Position numbers and translations under genes: made by a program
Shown: piece after piece, positions 15,375-24,112 of the stretch
How positions within the stretch are numbered: position 1 is the stretch's first letter
Layout: the number at the start of each line of letters is the position of its first letter
Assembly (NCBI RefSeq): GCF_001735805.1
Contig: NZ_CP017248.1
Span: forward strand, 7,130,001-7,194,000
From: Streptomyces fodineus
GTDB lineage: Bacteria; Actinomycetota; Actinomycetes; Streptomycetales; Streptomycetaceae
DNA length: 64,000 bases
Reading direction: 5' to 3'
The notes under the pieces: model-generated
Databases searched by the model: none
The model's input: only the letters and a program-made list of their open reading frames with translations
What the model was told of the DNA's origin: nothing

Positions 15375-16781
15375 GTGATCGCCCTCTCCCTCGCCGAGAT
15401 CGCAGCAGTCGTCGGCGGGCAGACGCACGACATACCCGATCCGTCCGTCCAGGTCACGGGCCCGGTCGTCCGGGACTCCCGCGAGGTGGTGCCCGGCAGC
15501 CTGTTCGCCGCCTTCGTGGGCGAGCGCGTGGACGGCCACGACTTCGCTGCGCGGGTCGTCGAGGCGGGCGCGGTCGCCGTACTGGCGTCGCGCCCCGTCG
15601 GCGTGCCCGCGATCGTGGTCGAGGACGTCCAGACGGCTCTCGGCGCCCTCGCCCGGCACGTCGTACGCCGGCTCGGCGCGACCCTCGTCGCCCTGACCGG
15701 CTCGGCGGGCAAGACCAGCACCAAGGACCTGATCGCGCAGGTGCTCCGGCGCAAGGCGCCGACGGTGTTCACGCCGCAGTCGCTCAACAACGAGATCGGG
15801 CTGCCGCTCACCGCCCTCACCGCCACCGAGGAGACGCAGTTCCTCGTGCTGGAGATGGGCGCCCGTGGCATCGGGCACATCCGCTACCTCACCGAACTGA
15901 CCCCGCCGAGGATCGGCCTGGTCCTCAACGTCGGCACCGCCCACATCGGCGAGTTCGGCGGCCGGGAGCAGATCGCCCAGGCGAAGGGGGAACTGGTCGA
16001 GGCCCTCCCCGAGGACGGCGCGGCGATCCTCAACGCCGACGACCCGCTGGTGCGGGCCATGGCCTCCCGTACCAAGGCGAAGGTGGTCCTTTTCGGAGAG
16101 TCGGCCGAAGCGGACGTACGCGCCGAGAACGTGCGGCTCACGGACAGCGGACAGCCTTCCTTCAGACTTCTCACACCCTCCGGTGCAAGCGATGTGACCA
16201 TGCGCCTGTACGGTGAGCACCACGTGTCGAACGCGCTCGCCGCGGCCGCCGTCGCCCATGAGCTGGGCATGTCCGCGGAAGAGATCGCCACCGCGCTCTC
16301 CGAGGCGGGCTCCCTCTCCCGCTGGCGCATGGAGGTCACCGAGCGACCGGACGGCGTGACCATCGTCAACGACGCCTACAACGCCAACCCCGAGTCCATG
16401 CGGGCCGCCCTCCGGGCGCTCGCGGCCATGGGCAAGGGGCGCCGCACGTGGGCGGTGCTCGGCAAGATGGCCGAGCTGGGGGACGAGGCGCTCGCCGAGC
16501 ACGACGCCGTCGGACGGCTCGCCGTCCGGCTCAACGTCAGCAAGCTCGTCGCGGTCGGGGGGATTGAGGCCTCCTGGCTGCAACTGGGCGCATATAACGA
16601 GGGTTCGTGGGGTGAGGAGTCGGTGCACGTGTCCGACGCACAGGCGGCGATCGACCTGTTGCGCAGCGAGTTGCGCCCGGGGGACGTCGTGCTCGTGAAG
16701 GCGTCCCGTTCGGTGGGTCTGGAGAGCGTTGCCCAGGCGCTCGTCGAGACCGGTGCCGAGGGCGAGGTTGCCGCCCGATGA
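15375..16781 (+). CDS. murF: UDP-MurNAc-pentapeptide synthetase MurF
   Basis: 468 residues. GTG at 15375 starts VIALSLAEIAAVVGGQ, the typical N-terminus; the frame is open further upstream inside murE but without homology. ATP loop LTGSAGKTSTKDLI at about 112-125, ALTATEETQFLVLEMGARG with the catalytic acidic residue, NDAYNANPESMRAAL (about 333-347). It ligates D-Ala-D-Ala to the UDP-MurNAc tripeptide, completing the cytoplasmic precursor. The stop overlaps the ATG of mraY (ATGA). Confidence 0.95.
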   Translation: MIALSLAEIAAVVGGQTHDIPDPSVQVTGPVVRDSREVVPGSLFAAFVGERVDGHDFAARVVEAGAVAVLASRPVGVPAIVVEDVQTALGALARHVVRRLGATLVALTGSAGKTSTKDLIAQVLRRKAPTVFTPQSLNNEIGLPLTALTATEETQFLVLEMGARGIGHIRYLTELTPPRIGLVLNVGTAHIGEFGGREQIAQAKGELVEALPEDGAAILNADDPLVRAMASRTKAKVVLFGESAEADVRAENVRLTDSGQPSFRLLTPSGASDVTMRLYGEHHVSNALAAAAVAHELGMSAEEIATALSEAGSLSRWRMEVTERPDGVTIVNDAYNANPESMRAALRALAAMGKGRRTWAVLGKMAELGDEALAEHDAVGRLAVRLNVSKLVAVGGIEASWLQLGAYNEGSWGEESVHVSDAQAAIDLLRSELRPGDVVLVKASRSVGLESVAQALVETGAEGEVAAR

Positions 16782-17851
16782 TGAAGCAGATCCTGTTCTC
16801 AGGAGTCATTGGCCTCTTCCTTACGCTGATCGGCACCCCGCTGCTGATCAAGCTCCTCGCCCGCAAGGGCTACGGCCAGTACATCCGTGACGACGGTCCG
16901 CGTGAGCACGCCAGCAAGCGCGGTACGCCGACCATGGGCGGTATCGCCTTCATCCTGGCGACGATCGCCGCGTACTTCCTGAGCAAGCTCATCACCGGTT
17001 ACGCGCCCACCTACTCCGGGGTGCTGGTCCTCGGCCTGATGTTCGGCATGGGCCTGGTCGGCTTCCTCGACGACTACATCAAGATCGTCAAGCGCCGTTC
17101 GCTGGGTCTGCGGGCCAAGGCGAAGATGGCGGGCCAGCTGATCGTCGGCATCAGCTTCGCGGTGCTGTCGCTGATGTTCGCCGACGCGCGCGGCAACACC
17201 CCGGCCTCCACCAAGCTGTCGTTCATCACCGACTTCGGCTGGACGATCGGCCCGGTGCTGTTCGTCGTCTGGGCGCTGTTCATGATCCTCGCGATGTCGA
17301 ACGGCGTGAACCTCACCGACGGTCTGGACGGTCTGGCCACCGGCGCCTCCGTGCTGGTCTTCGGCGCCTACACGTTCATCGGCGTCTGGCAGTTCCAGGA
17401 GTCCTGCGCCAACGCGCAGACGCTGACCAACCCGGCGGCCTGCTACGAGGTCCGCGACCCGCTCGACCTCGCGGTGATCGCCTCCGCCCTGATGGGCGCC
17501 TGCCTGGGCTTCCTGTGGTGGAACACCTCGCCGGCGAAGATCTTCATGGGCGACACCGGTTCGCTCGCCCTCGGCGGTGTCCTCACGGGCCTGGCCATCC
17601 TCTCCCGCACGGAGCTGCTGTTGGCCATCATGGGCGGCCTGTTCGTCCTCATCACCATGTCGGTCGTCATCCAGGTCGGCTCCTTCCGGCTCACCGGCAA
17701 GCGCGTCTTCCGGATGGCGCCACTCCAGCACCACTTCGAACTCAAGGGCTGGTCCGAAGTCCTGGTGGTGGTCCGATTCTGGATCATTCAGGGAATCTGT
17801 GTGATTGTCGGACTGGGCCTCTTCTATGCGGGATGGGCAGCGGACAAGTGA
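16778..17851 (+). CDS. mraY: Phospho-MurNAc-pentapeptide translocase MraY
   Basis: 357 residues with about ten membrane helices. Family motifs are intact: the N-terminal KRGTPTMGGIAFI, the aspartate pair FLDDYIKI (about 87-94), NLTDGLDGLATG (about 179-190) and HHFELKGWSEV near the C-terminus, which together bind Mg2+, undecaprenyl phosphate and UDP. MraY makes lipid I at the inner leaflet. ATGA overlap with murF upstream and GTGA overlap with murD downstream support one polycistronic unit. Confidence 0.96.
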   Translation: MMKQILFSGVIGLFLTLIGTPLLIKLLARKGYGQYIRDDGPREHASKRGTPTMGGIAFILATIAAYFLSKLITGYAPTYSGVLVLGLMFGMGLVGFLDDYIKIVKRRSLGLRAKAKMAGQLIVGISFAVLSLMFADARGNTPASTKLSFITDFGWTIGPVLFVVWALFMILAMSNGVNLTDGLDGLATGASVLVFGAYTFIGVWQFQESCANAQTLTNPAACYEVRDPLDLAVIASALMGACLGFLWWNTSPAKIFMGDTGSLALGGVLTGLAILSRTELLLAIMGGLFVLITMSVVIQVGSFRLTGKRVFRMAPLQHHFELKGWSEVLVVVRFWIIQGICVIVGLGLFYAGWAADK

Positions 17852-19269
17852 CCTCCACCTCGGAGCCCTTCGACTTCCAGGGCAAGCACGTCGTCGTCGC
17901 CGGCCTCGGTGTCTCCGGTGTCCCGGCGGCCAAGGTGCTGCACGCGCGCGGGGCGATCGTCACGGTCGTCAACGACGGCGACGACGCACGCGCGCGTGAG
18001 CAGGCCGCGGAGCTCCGGGCACTCGGCATCACCGTGCGCCTCGGCGACGGGGCGACCCTGCCGGAGGGCACCGAGCTGATCGTCACCGCGCCCGGCTGGA
18101 AGCCCGACAAGCCCCTCTTCACGGCGGCGGCCGAAGCGGGCGTGCCGGTCTGGGGCGACGTCGAGCTGGCCTGGCGCCTGCGCGGCCCCGACGCGGCCCC
18201 CTGGCTGGCCGTCACGGGCACCAACGGCAAGACCACCACCGTGCAGATGCTCGCGTCGATCCTGAAGGCCGCGGGCCTGCGCACGGCCGCCGTCGGCAAC
18301 ATCGGCGTCTCGCTGCTGGACGTGGTCCTCGGCGAGGGGGAGTACGACGTCCTCGCCGTGGAACTCTCCAGCTACCAACTGCACTGGGCGCCCTCGCTGC
18401 GCGCCCACTCGGCGGCCGTCCTCAACCTCGCGCCCGACCACCTCGACTGGCACGGCTCCATGGAGGCCTACGCCGCCGACAAGGGCCGTATCTACGAGGG
18501 CAATCGGGTCGCCTGCGTCTACAACGTGGCCGACAAGCTCACCGAGGAGCTGGTGCGCGAGGCCGACGTCGAGGAGGGCTGCCGGGCGATCGGCTTCACC
18601 CTCGGCACCCCCGCGCCCTCCCAACTCGGTGTCGTGGACGGCATCCTGGTCGACCGCGCCTTCGTGGAGATGCGGCAGAAGAACGCGCAGGAGCTGGCCG
18701 AGGTCTCCGACATCCACCCGCCGGCCCCGCACAACATCGCCAACGCCCTTGCCGCGGCGGCCCTCGCGCGTGCGTTCGGGGTGCCCGCCACGGCCGTACG
18801 CGAGGGGCTCAGGGCCTTCCGGCCGGACGCCCACCGCATCGCGCACATCGCCGACATCGGCTCGGTGGCGTACGTGGACGACTCCAAGGCCACCAACACA
18901 CATGCCGCCGAAGCCTCGTTGGCGTCATATGAGTCGATTGTATGGATTGCCGGTGGTCTGGCTAAGGGTGCGACCTTCGACGAGCTGGTCGCCAAGTCGG
19001 CGAAGCGGCTTCGCGGTGCCGTTCTGATCGGCGCCGATCGTGCCCTGATCCGCGAGGCCCTCGCGCGACACGCCCCCGAAGTACCCGTCGTGGACCTCGA
19101 CCGGACCGACACTGGGGCGATGCTCCAGGCGGTGAAGGAAGCCAAGCGGCTCGCGCAGCCCGGTGACACGGTGCTGCTGGCCCCGGCCTGCGCCTCCATG
19201 GACATGTTCACCAACTACAACCAGCGCGGTGACGCGTTCGCGGCGGCGGTCCGCGAACTCGAAGCCTGA
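17848..19269 (+). CDS. murD: UDP-MurNAc-L-alanine:D-glutamate ligase MurD
   Basis: 473 residues from the GTG at 17848, which shares GTGA with the mraY stop; an ATG at 17833 in the same frame would add five residues. N-terminal Rossmann domain (VVVAGLGVSGVPAAKVL), ATP loop VTGTNGKTTTVQML at about 121-134, ELSSYQL and NLAPDHLDWHG in the central domain, DSKATNTHA and GGLAKGA in the C-terminal domain. It adds D-Glu to UDP-MurNAc-L-Ala. Followed after 37 bp by a short leader ORF and ftsW. Confidence 0.95.
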   Translation: MTSTSEPFDFQGKHVVVAGLGVSGVPAAKVLHARGAIVTVVNDGDDARAREQAAELRALGITVRLGDGATLPEGTELIVTAPGWKPDKPLFTAAAEAGVPVWGDVELAWRLRGPDAAPWLAVTGTNGKTTTVQMLASILKAAGLRTAAVGNIGVSLLDVVLGEGEYDVLAVELSSYQLHWAPSLRAHSAAVLNLAPDHLDWHGSMEAYAADKGRIYEGNRVACVYNVADKLTEELVREADVEEGCRAIGFTLGTPAPSQLGVVDGILVDRAFVEMRQKNAQELAEVSDIHPPAPHNIANALAAAALARAFGVPATAVREGLRAFRPDAHRIAHIADIGSVAYVDDSKATNTHAAEASLASYESIVWIAGGLAKGATFDELVAKSAKRLRGAVLIGADRALIREALARHAPEVPVVDLDRTDTGAMLQAVKEAKRLAQPGDTVLLAPACASMDMFTNYNQRGDAFAAAVRELEA

Positions 19270-19306
19270 CCCCGGCCGCCTGCCGGGCGGATCTTGGGAG
19301 GGACGC

Positions 19307-19348
19307 GTGGGACGGTCGACGTTCAGTGGAGGCGCCGGTGCCCAGTAG
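19307..19348 (+). CDS. 13-residue leader ORF overlapping ftsW start
   Basis: GTG at 19307 lies five bases after a strong GGGAGGG and encodes MGRSTFSGGAGAQ, with its TAG (19346-19348) 10 bp inside ftsW. The ftsW ribosome site GGAGG (19328-19332) is within this ORF. The arrangement is that of a translational coupling leader, but the ORF is short and could be coincidental. Confidence 0.35.
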   Translation: MGRSTFSGGAGAQ

Positions 19349-20708
19349 CCGTACCGGTAAGCCGCCCGTGCAGCGGGCGTCCCGGCGTCCACGTCCCGCC
19401 GTAGCCCGCTCCTCGCGCGAGAGCCCCCTCCAGCGGTTCTCCGTCCGCGCGCGCAAGGCCTGGGACCGGCCGCTGACCGCCTACTACCTGATCCTCGGCG
19501 GCAGCGTGCTGATCACCGTGCTGGGCCTGGTGATGGTCTACTCGGCCTCCCAGGTCACCGCGCTGCAGATGTCACTGCCGGGGTCGTACTTCTTCCGCAA
19601 GCAGCTGCTGGCGGCCGTGATGGGCGGCGTACTGCTGTTCGTGGCCTCCCGCATGCCGGTGAAGCTGCACCGTGCGCTGGCCTATCCGATCCTGGCCTGC
19701 GCCGTCTTCCTGATGGCCCTGGTGCAGGTACCGGGGATAGGGAAGACGGTCAACGGCAACCAGAACTGGATCGCTCTCGGCGGCTCCTTCCAGATCCAGC
19801 CGAGCGAGTTCGGCAAGCTGGCCCTGGTGCTGTGGGGCGCGGACCTGATCGCGCGCAAGCAGGAGCGGAAGCTGCTGACCGAGTGGAAGCACATGCTGGT
19901 GCCGCTGGTTCCGGTCACTTTCCTGCTGCTCGGGCTGATCATGCTCGGCGGCGACATGGGTACGACGATCATCCTCACGGCGGTCCTGTTCGGCCTGCTG
20001 TGGCTCGCGGGGGCGCCGACCAGGCTGTTTGCCATGGTGCTGCAGATCGCCGCGCTGCTCGCTTTCGTCGCCATCAAGACCAGCCCCAACCGGATGGCCC
20101 GGCTCTCCTGCATCGGCGCCACCGAGCCCAAGACGGGCGTCGCCGACTGCTGGCAGGCCGTGCACGGCATCTACGCGCTCGCCTCCGGCGGACTCTTCGG
20201 CTCCGGTCTCGGCGCGAGTGTGGAAAAATGGGGGCAACTCCCGGAGGCCCACACCGACTTCATCTTCGCGGTCACCGGTGAGGAACTGGGTCTGGCGGGG
20301 ACGCTGTCGGTGCTCGCCCTGTTCGCGGCTCTAGGCTATGCGGGTATCCGCGTGGCCGGACGCACGGAGGACCCCTTCGTGAGGTACGCCGCGGGAGGCG
20401 TGACCACCTGGATCATGACCCAGGCGGTGATCAACATCGGTGCCGTGCTCGGTCTGCTGCCGATCGCCGGCGTCCCCCTCCCGCTGTTCTCCTACGGAGG
20501 GTCCGCCCTGCTGCCGACCATGTTCGCCATCGGGTTGCTGATCGCCTTCGCGCGCGACGAGCCCGCTGCGCGGGCGGCGCTTGCGATGCGGCAACCTCGC
20601 TTTGGTAGAAAGCGGGGAGCCGGGGGCTCCGGGTCCGGTCGGAGTCCCCGGAGATGGAACACGATGCGACGGCGTGCCCCGAGGGCGCGTTCGTCCGGAG
20701 AGCGGTGA
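19338..20708 (+). CDS. ftsW: Septal peptidoglycan polymerase FtsW
   Basis: 456 residues from a GTG at 19338 with GGAGG five bases upstream; a GTG at 19326 lacks a ribosome site. Basic N-terminus of about 45 residues, then about ten membrane helices typical of SEDS proteins. Conserved pieces: NGNQNWIALGGSFQIQPSEF (the loop with the catalytic-region residues), KWGQLPEAHTDFIFAVTGEELG (the aspartate required for glycosyltransferase activity) and PLPLFSYGGSALLPTM. It polymerises lipid II at the septum with FtsI. C-terminal 45 residues are Arg/Gly rich and cytoplasmic. Confidence 0.95.
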   Translation: MPSSRTGKPPVQRASRRPRPAVARSSRESPLQRFSVRARKAWDRPLTAYYLILGGSVLITVLGLVMVYSASQVTALQMSLPGSYFFRKQLLAAVMGGVLLFVASRMPVKLHRALAYPILACAVFLMALVQVPGIGKTVNGNQNWIALGGSFQIQPSEFGKLALVLWGADLIARKQERKLLTEWKHMLVPLVPVTFLLLGLIMLGGDMGTTIILTAVLFGLLWLAGAPTRLFAMVLQIAALLAFVAIKTSPNRMARLSCIGATEPKTGVADCWQAVHGIYALASGGLFGSGLGASVEKWGQLPEAHTDFIFAVTGEELGLAGTLSVLALFAALGYAGIRVAGRTEDPFVRYAAGGVTTWIMTQAVINIGAVLGLLPIAGVPLPLFSYGGSALLPTMFAIGLLIAFARDEPAARAALAMRQPRFGRKRGAGGSGSGRSPRRWNTMRRRAPRARSSGER

Positions 20709-20714
20709 ATTTCG

Positions 20715-21803
20715 GTGCATGTCGTACTCGCCGGTGGGGGGACCGCCGGCCACATCGAGCCCGCGCTCGCCCTCGCGGACGCCCTGCGCAGGCAGGACCC
20801 GACCGTGGGGATCACGGCCCTGGGCACGGAGCGCGGCCTGGAGACCCGGCTCGTCCCGGAGCGCGGCTACGAGCTGGCGCTGATCCCGGCGGTCCCGCTG
20901 CCCCGCAAGCCCACCCCTGAGCTGATCACCGTCCCGGGCCGGCTGCGCGGCACCATCAAGGCCGCCGAGCAGATCCTGGAGCGCACCAAGGCGGACTGCG
21001 TCGTCGGTTTCGGCGGTTATGTCGCCCTGCCCGGCTACCTGGCCGCCAAGCGGCTCGGCGTGCCCATCGTGATCCACGAGGCCAACGCCCGCCCGGGCCT
21101 GGCCAACAAGATCGGCTCGCGGTACGCGGCCCGGGTCGCCGTCTCCACACCGGACAGCAAGCTGCGCGACGCCCGCTACATCGGCATCCCGCTGCGCCGC
21201 TCCATCGCCACCCTGGACCGGGCCGCCGCCCGCCCCGAGGCCCGCCACCGCTTCGGCCTCGACCCGAACCTGCCCACGCTGCTCGTCTCCGGCGGCTCCC
21301 AGGGCGCCCGGCGCCTGAACGAGGTGGTCCAGCAGGTCGCTCCGTGGCTCCAGCAGGCGGGCATCCAGATCCTGCACGCGGTCGGCCCGAAGAACGAACT
21401 GCCGCAGGTGCACCAGATGCCGGGAATGCCCCCTTACATCCCGGTAAGTTACCTGGACCGGATGGACCTCGCGTACGCCGCGGCCGACATGATGCTCTGC
21501 CGCGCGGGCGCGATGACCGTCGCCGAACTCTCCGCCGTCGGACTCCCGGCCGCCTATGTCCCGCTGCCCATCGGCAACGGCGAACAGCGACTCAACGCCC
21601 AGCCGGTGGTGAAGGCCGGCGGCGGACTCCTCGTCGACGACGCGGAGCTGACGCCCGAGTGGGTACAGCAGAACGTCCTGCCCGTGCTCGCCGACCCGCA
21701 CCGGCTGTACGAGATGTCCCGCGCGGCAAGCGAGTTCGGCCGCCGGGACGCCGACGAACTGCTCGTCGGCATGGTGTACGAGGCGATCGCCTCGCGCCGT
21801 TAG
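20715..21803 (+). CDS. murG: Lipid II synthase MurG (GlcNAc transferase)
   Basis: 362 residues, GTG start reading MHVVLAGGGTAGHIEPALAL, the diagnostic glycine loop. Further motifs: DCVVGFGGYVALPG, GVPIVIHEANARPGLANK, LLVSGGSQGARRLNE (second glycine loop, about 192-206) and the UDP-binding region RAGAMTVAELSAVGLPAAYVP (about 260-280). GT28-type GT-B enzyme on the inner membrane face; transfers GlcNAc to lipid I. Six bp after ftsW, so co-transcribed. Confidence 0.96.
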   Translation: MHVVLAGGGTAGHIEPALALADALRRQDPTVGITALGTERGLETRLVPERGYELALIPAVPLPRKPTPELITVPGRLRGTIKAAEQILERTKADCVVGFGGYVALPGYLAAKRLGVPIVIHEANARPGLANKIGSRYAARVAVSTPDSKLRDARYIGIPLRRSIATLDRAAARPEARHRFGLDPNLPTLLVSGGSQGARRLNEVVQQVAPWLQQAGIQILHAVGPKNELPQVHQMPGMPPYIPVSYLDRMDLAYAAADMMLCRAGAMTVAELSAVGLPAAYVPLPIGNGEQRLNAQPVVKAGGGLLVDDAELTPEWVQQNVLPVLADPHRLYEMSRAASEFGRRDADELLVGMVYEAIASRR

Positions 21804-21829
21804 GACCGTATGACGAAAGGGCAGTGAGC

Positions 21830-22624
21830 GTGGCCGGACCCTCCACCGCCGAGCGCGGTGAACGCCAGCAGGAGTCGTCCGGCCCGCCGCCCGCCCGCCG
21901 GTTCAGACGACTCCGCCTTCGTACGATCGTCATCCTGGCGGCCGTTCTCGTACTCCTCGGGGCCGGTGCCGCTTGGGTGTTGTACGGCTCCGCGTGGCTG
22001 CGCATCGGGCATGTGTCGGTGTCGGGCACCCGGGTGCTGACCCCCGCCGAGGTCCGAGAGGCGGCCGACGTGCCGGTCGGGTCGCCCATGATTTCCGTCG
22101 ACACGGATGCCATCGGAGCCCGACTTCGCCGTAAATTGCCCCGAATTGACACCGTTGAGGTTGTGCGCGCCTGGCCGCAGGGAATCGGTCTGAAAGTAAC
22201 TGAGCGTACTCCGGTTCTGCTGGTCCGAAACGGCGGGAACTTCGTCGAAGTCGATGATGAGGGTGTCCGTTTCGCCACGGTTTCCCAGGCGCCGAATGGT
22301 GTTCCGATGCTGGAATTGTCCGTTTCTCGGTCGGGTTCGGCTGCCGCGAGCAACCGGCGTTTCGGCACCGACCGGCTGGTGCGCGAGGCGGTCCGGGTGG
22401 CCGGCGATCTGCCGGCCGCCGTGGCGCAGGGAACCCGGGGCGTTCAAGTCCGTTCCTACGACGACATCTCGCTGGCGTTGGCCGACGGTCGCACGGTGGC
22501 CTGGGGCAGTGCCGAGAACGGCCGCGCCAAGGCACGGGCCCTCACGGCTCTCATGAAAGCAGCTCCCGGCGCGCGGCACTTCGATGTCAGCGTTCCCATC
22601 GCCCCTGCGTCATCGGGGAGTTGA
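21830..22624 (+). CDS. ftsQ: Cell division protein FtsQ
   Basis: 264 residues from GTG 21830, eight bases after AAAGGG; GTG 21824 would add two residues. Cytoplasmic N-terminus of about 35 residues, membrane helix at about 37-58, POTRA domain starting IGHVSVSGTRVLTPAEVREAA (about 62-82), then the FtsQ beta domain. It recruits FtsL/DivIC and FtsW-FtsI to the Z ring. The stretch 22081-22340 uses many A/T-ending codons (ATT, GTT, AAA, GTA, ACT, CGA, GAT), conspicuously unlike its neighbours, and may conceal regulatory sequence for ftsZ. Confidence 0.92.
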   Translation: MAGPSTAERGERQQESSGPPPARRFRRLRLRTIVILAAVLVLLGAGAAWVLYGSAWLRIGHVSVSGTRVLTPAEVREAADVPVGSPMISVDTDAIGARLRRKLPRIDTVEVVRAWPQGIGLKVTERTPVLLVRNGGNFVEVDDEGVRFATVSQAPNGVPMLELSVSRSGSAAASNRRFGTDRLVREAVRVAGDLPAAVAQGTRGVQVRSYDDISLALADGRTVAWGSAENGRAKARALTALMKAAPGARHFDVSVPIAPASSGS

Positions 22625-22740
22625 CGCACATCAGCGCAGGCCAGCACCCTGGTTGGGCACTGCTATGGCTGATCACATAGGGTGAAAAGAAAAACGGGAG
22701 GTTCGGCGTGTTCGTTGAACGGGCGCCACTTGTCGACTTA

Positions 22741-22805
22741 GTGTCCTGTTCAGAGAACTCCAGGGAACAGACACACTGGTAACCCTAAACTTCAGGGTTA
22801 GGGTT
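22741..22805. promoter_or_regulatory. ftsZ upstream region: inverted GACAC sites and AACCCT/AGGGTT repeats
   Basis: GTGTC (22741-22745) and GACAC (22770-22774) are opposite-facing copies of the motif bound by the sporulation regulator WhiA, each embedded in an imperfect inverted repeat (GTGTCCTGTTC with GAACAGACAC). Directly after it AACCCTAA (22781-22788) faces AGGGTTAGGGTT (22794-22805). The 279-bp interval 22625-22903 has no gene. In S. coelicolor several ftsZ promoters, one sporulation-specific, map upstream of ftsZ (established); linking these motifs to them is inference. Confidence 0.5.
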
Positions 22806-22903
22806 CGGGTCGGCGCTACGGACCGTCCCATTCGGCATCCGTCGTCCCGGCGCGGGGCACCGCACGGCGGCGACAACGTAATTCGAGGCGAGAGGCCTTC
22901 GAC

Positions 22904-24112
22904 GTGGCAGCACCGCAGAACTACCTCGCAGTCATCAAGGTCATCGGTGTCGGCGGCGGTGGTGTCAATGCCATCAACCGGATGATCGAGGTCGGTCTCA
23001 AGGGTGTCGAGTTCATCGCCATCAACACCGACGCACAGGCGCTGTTGATGAGCGACGCCGACGTCAAGCTCGACGTCGGCCGTGAACTCACCCGAGGACT
23101 CGGCGCCGGAGCCAACCCGGCCGTCGGCCGCAAGGCCGCCGAGGACCACCGCGAGGAGATCGAGGAGGTCCTCAAGGGGGCCGACATGGTCTTCGTGACG
23201 GCCGGTGAAGGCGGCGGCACCGGCACCGGCGGCGCACCCGTCGTGGCCAACATCGCTCGCTCGCTCGGCGCCCTGACCATCGGCGTGGTCACGCGCCCGT
23301 TCACCTTCGAGGGACGGCGCCGCGCGAACCAGGCCGAGGACGGCATCGCCGAGCTGCGCGAAGAGGTGGACACCCTCATCGTGATCCCCAACGACCGGTT
23401 GCTGTCCATCTCGGACCGCCAGGTCTCGGTCCTGGACGCCTTCAAGTCCGCCGACCAGGTCCTGCTCTCGGGTGTCCAGGGCATCACCGACCTCATCACC
23501 ACCCCCGGCCTGATCAACCTCGACTTCGCCGACGTGAAGTCGGTCATGTCCGAGGCCGGTTCGGCCCTCATGGGCATCGGCTCCGCCCGCGGCGACGACC
23601 GCGCGGTGGCGGCGGCCGAGATGGCGATCTCCTCGCCGCTGCTCGAGGCGTCCATCGACGGCGCCCGGGGCGTCCTCCTGTCCATCTCCGGCGGGTCCGA
23701 CCTCGGCCTGTTCGAGATCAACGAAGCGGCCCAGCTGGTCAGCGAGGCCGCCCACCCGGAGGCCAACATCATCTTCGGCGCGGTCATCGACGACGCCCTC
23801 GGCGACGAGGTGCGGGTCACCGTGATCGCGGCCGGCTTCGACGGCGGCCAGCCGCCGGCCCGCCGGGACAACGTCCTCGGCTCGGCCTCGACTTCGACGT
23901 CCTCCCGCCGCGAGGAGCCCGCGGCGCGGCAGCCCGAGCCCAGCCGGCCGGCCTTCGGCTCGCTCGGCAGCGTGACGCCGAAGGAGGAGCCGGAGCCGGC
24001 GCCCGAGCCGGTGGCCGACATCCCGGCCAACCCGCCGGTGACGCCGGCGCCTCGCAGCGCCTACTCGGACAGCGCGGCCGAGGAACTGGACGTTCCGGAC
24101 TTCCTGAAGTGA
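22904..24112 (+). CDS. ftsZ: Tubulin-like division protein FtsZ
   Basis: 402 residues, GTG start eight bases after GAGAGG. N-terminal AAPQNYLAVIKVIGVGGGGVNAINRM; the tubulin signature GEGGGTGTGGAPVVA at about 101-115 binds GTP, and NLDFADVKSVM (about 205-215) is the T7 synergy loop. A linker of about 70 residues, rich in Pro/Glu/Ala, joins the conserved C-terminal tail LDVPDFLK, which binds SepF and other partners. FtsZ assembles the sporulation septum ladder; in Streptomyces it is dispensable for vegetative growth. Its stop overlaps the GTG of pgeF. Confidence 0.97.
   Translation: MAAPQNYLAVIKVIGVGGGGVNAINRMIEVGLKGVEFIAINTDAQALLMSDADVKLDVGRELTRGLGAGANPAVGRKAAEDHREEIEEVLKGADMVFVTAGEGGGTGTGGAPVVANIARSLGALTIGVVTRPFTFEGRRRANQAEDGIAELREEVDTLIVIPNDRLLSISDRQVSVLDAFKSADQVLLSGVQGITDLITTPGLINLDFADVKSVMSEAGSALMGIGSARGDDRAVAAAEMAISSPLLEASIDGARGVLLSISGGSDLGLFEINEAAQLVSEAAHPEANIIFGAVIDDALGDEVRVTVIAAGFDGGQPPARRDNVLGSASTSTSSRREEPAARQPEPSRPAFGSLGSVTPKEEPEPAPEPVADIPANPPVTPAPRSAYSDSAAEELDVPDFLK

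Noticed and set aside
22781..22805. AACCCT/AGGGTT repeats considered as a chromosome-end or integration remnant
   Set aside because: Too short, located in a core operon, and Streptomyces telomeres are long palindromic arrays, not TTAGGG repeats.
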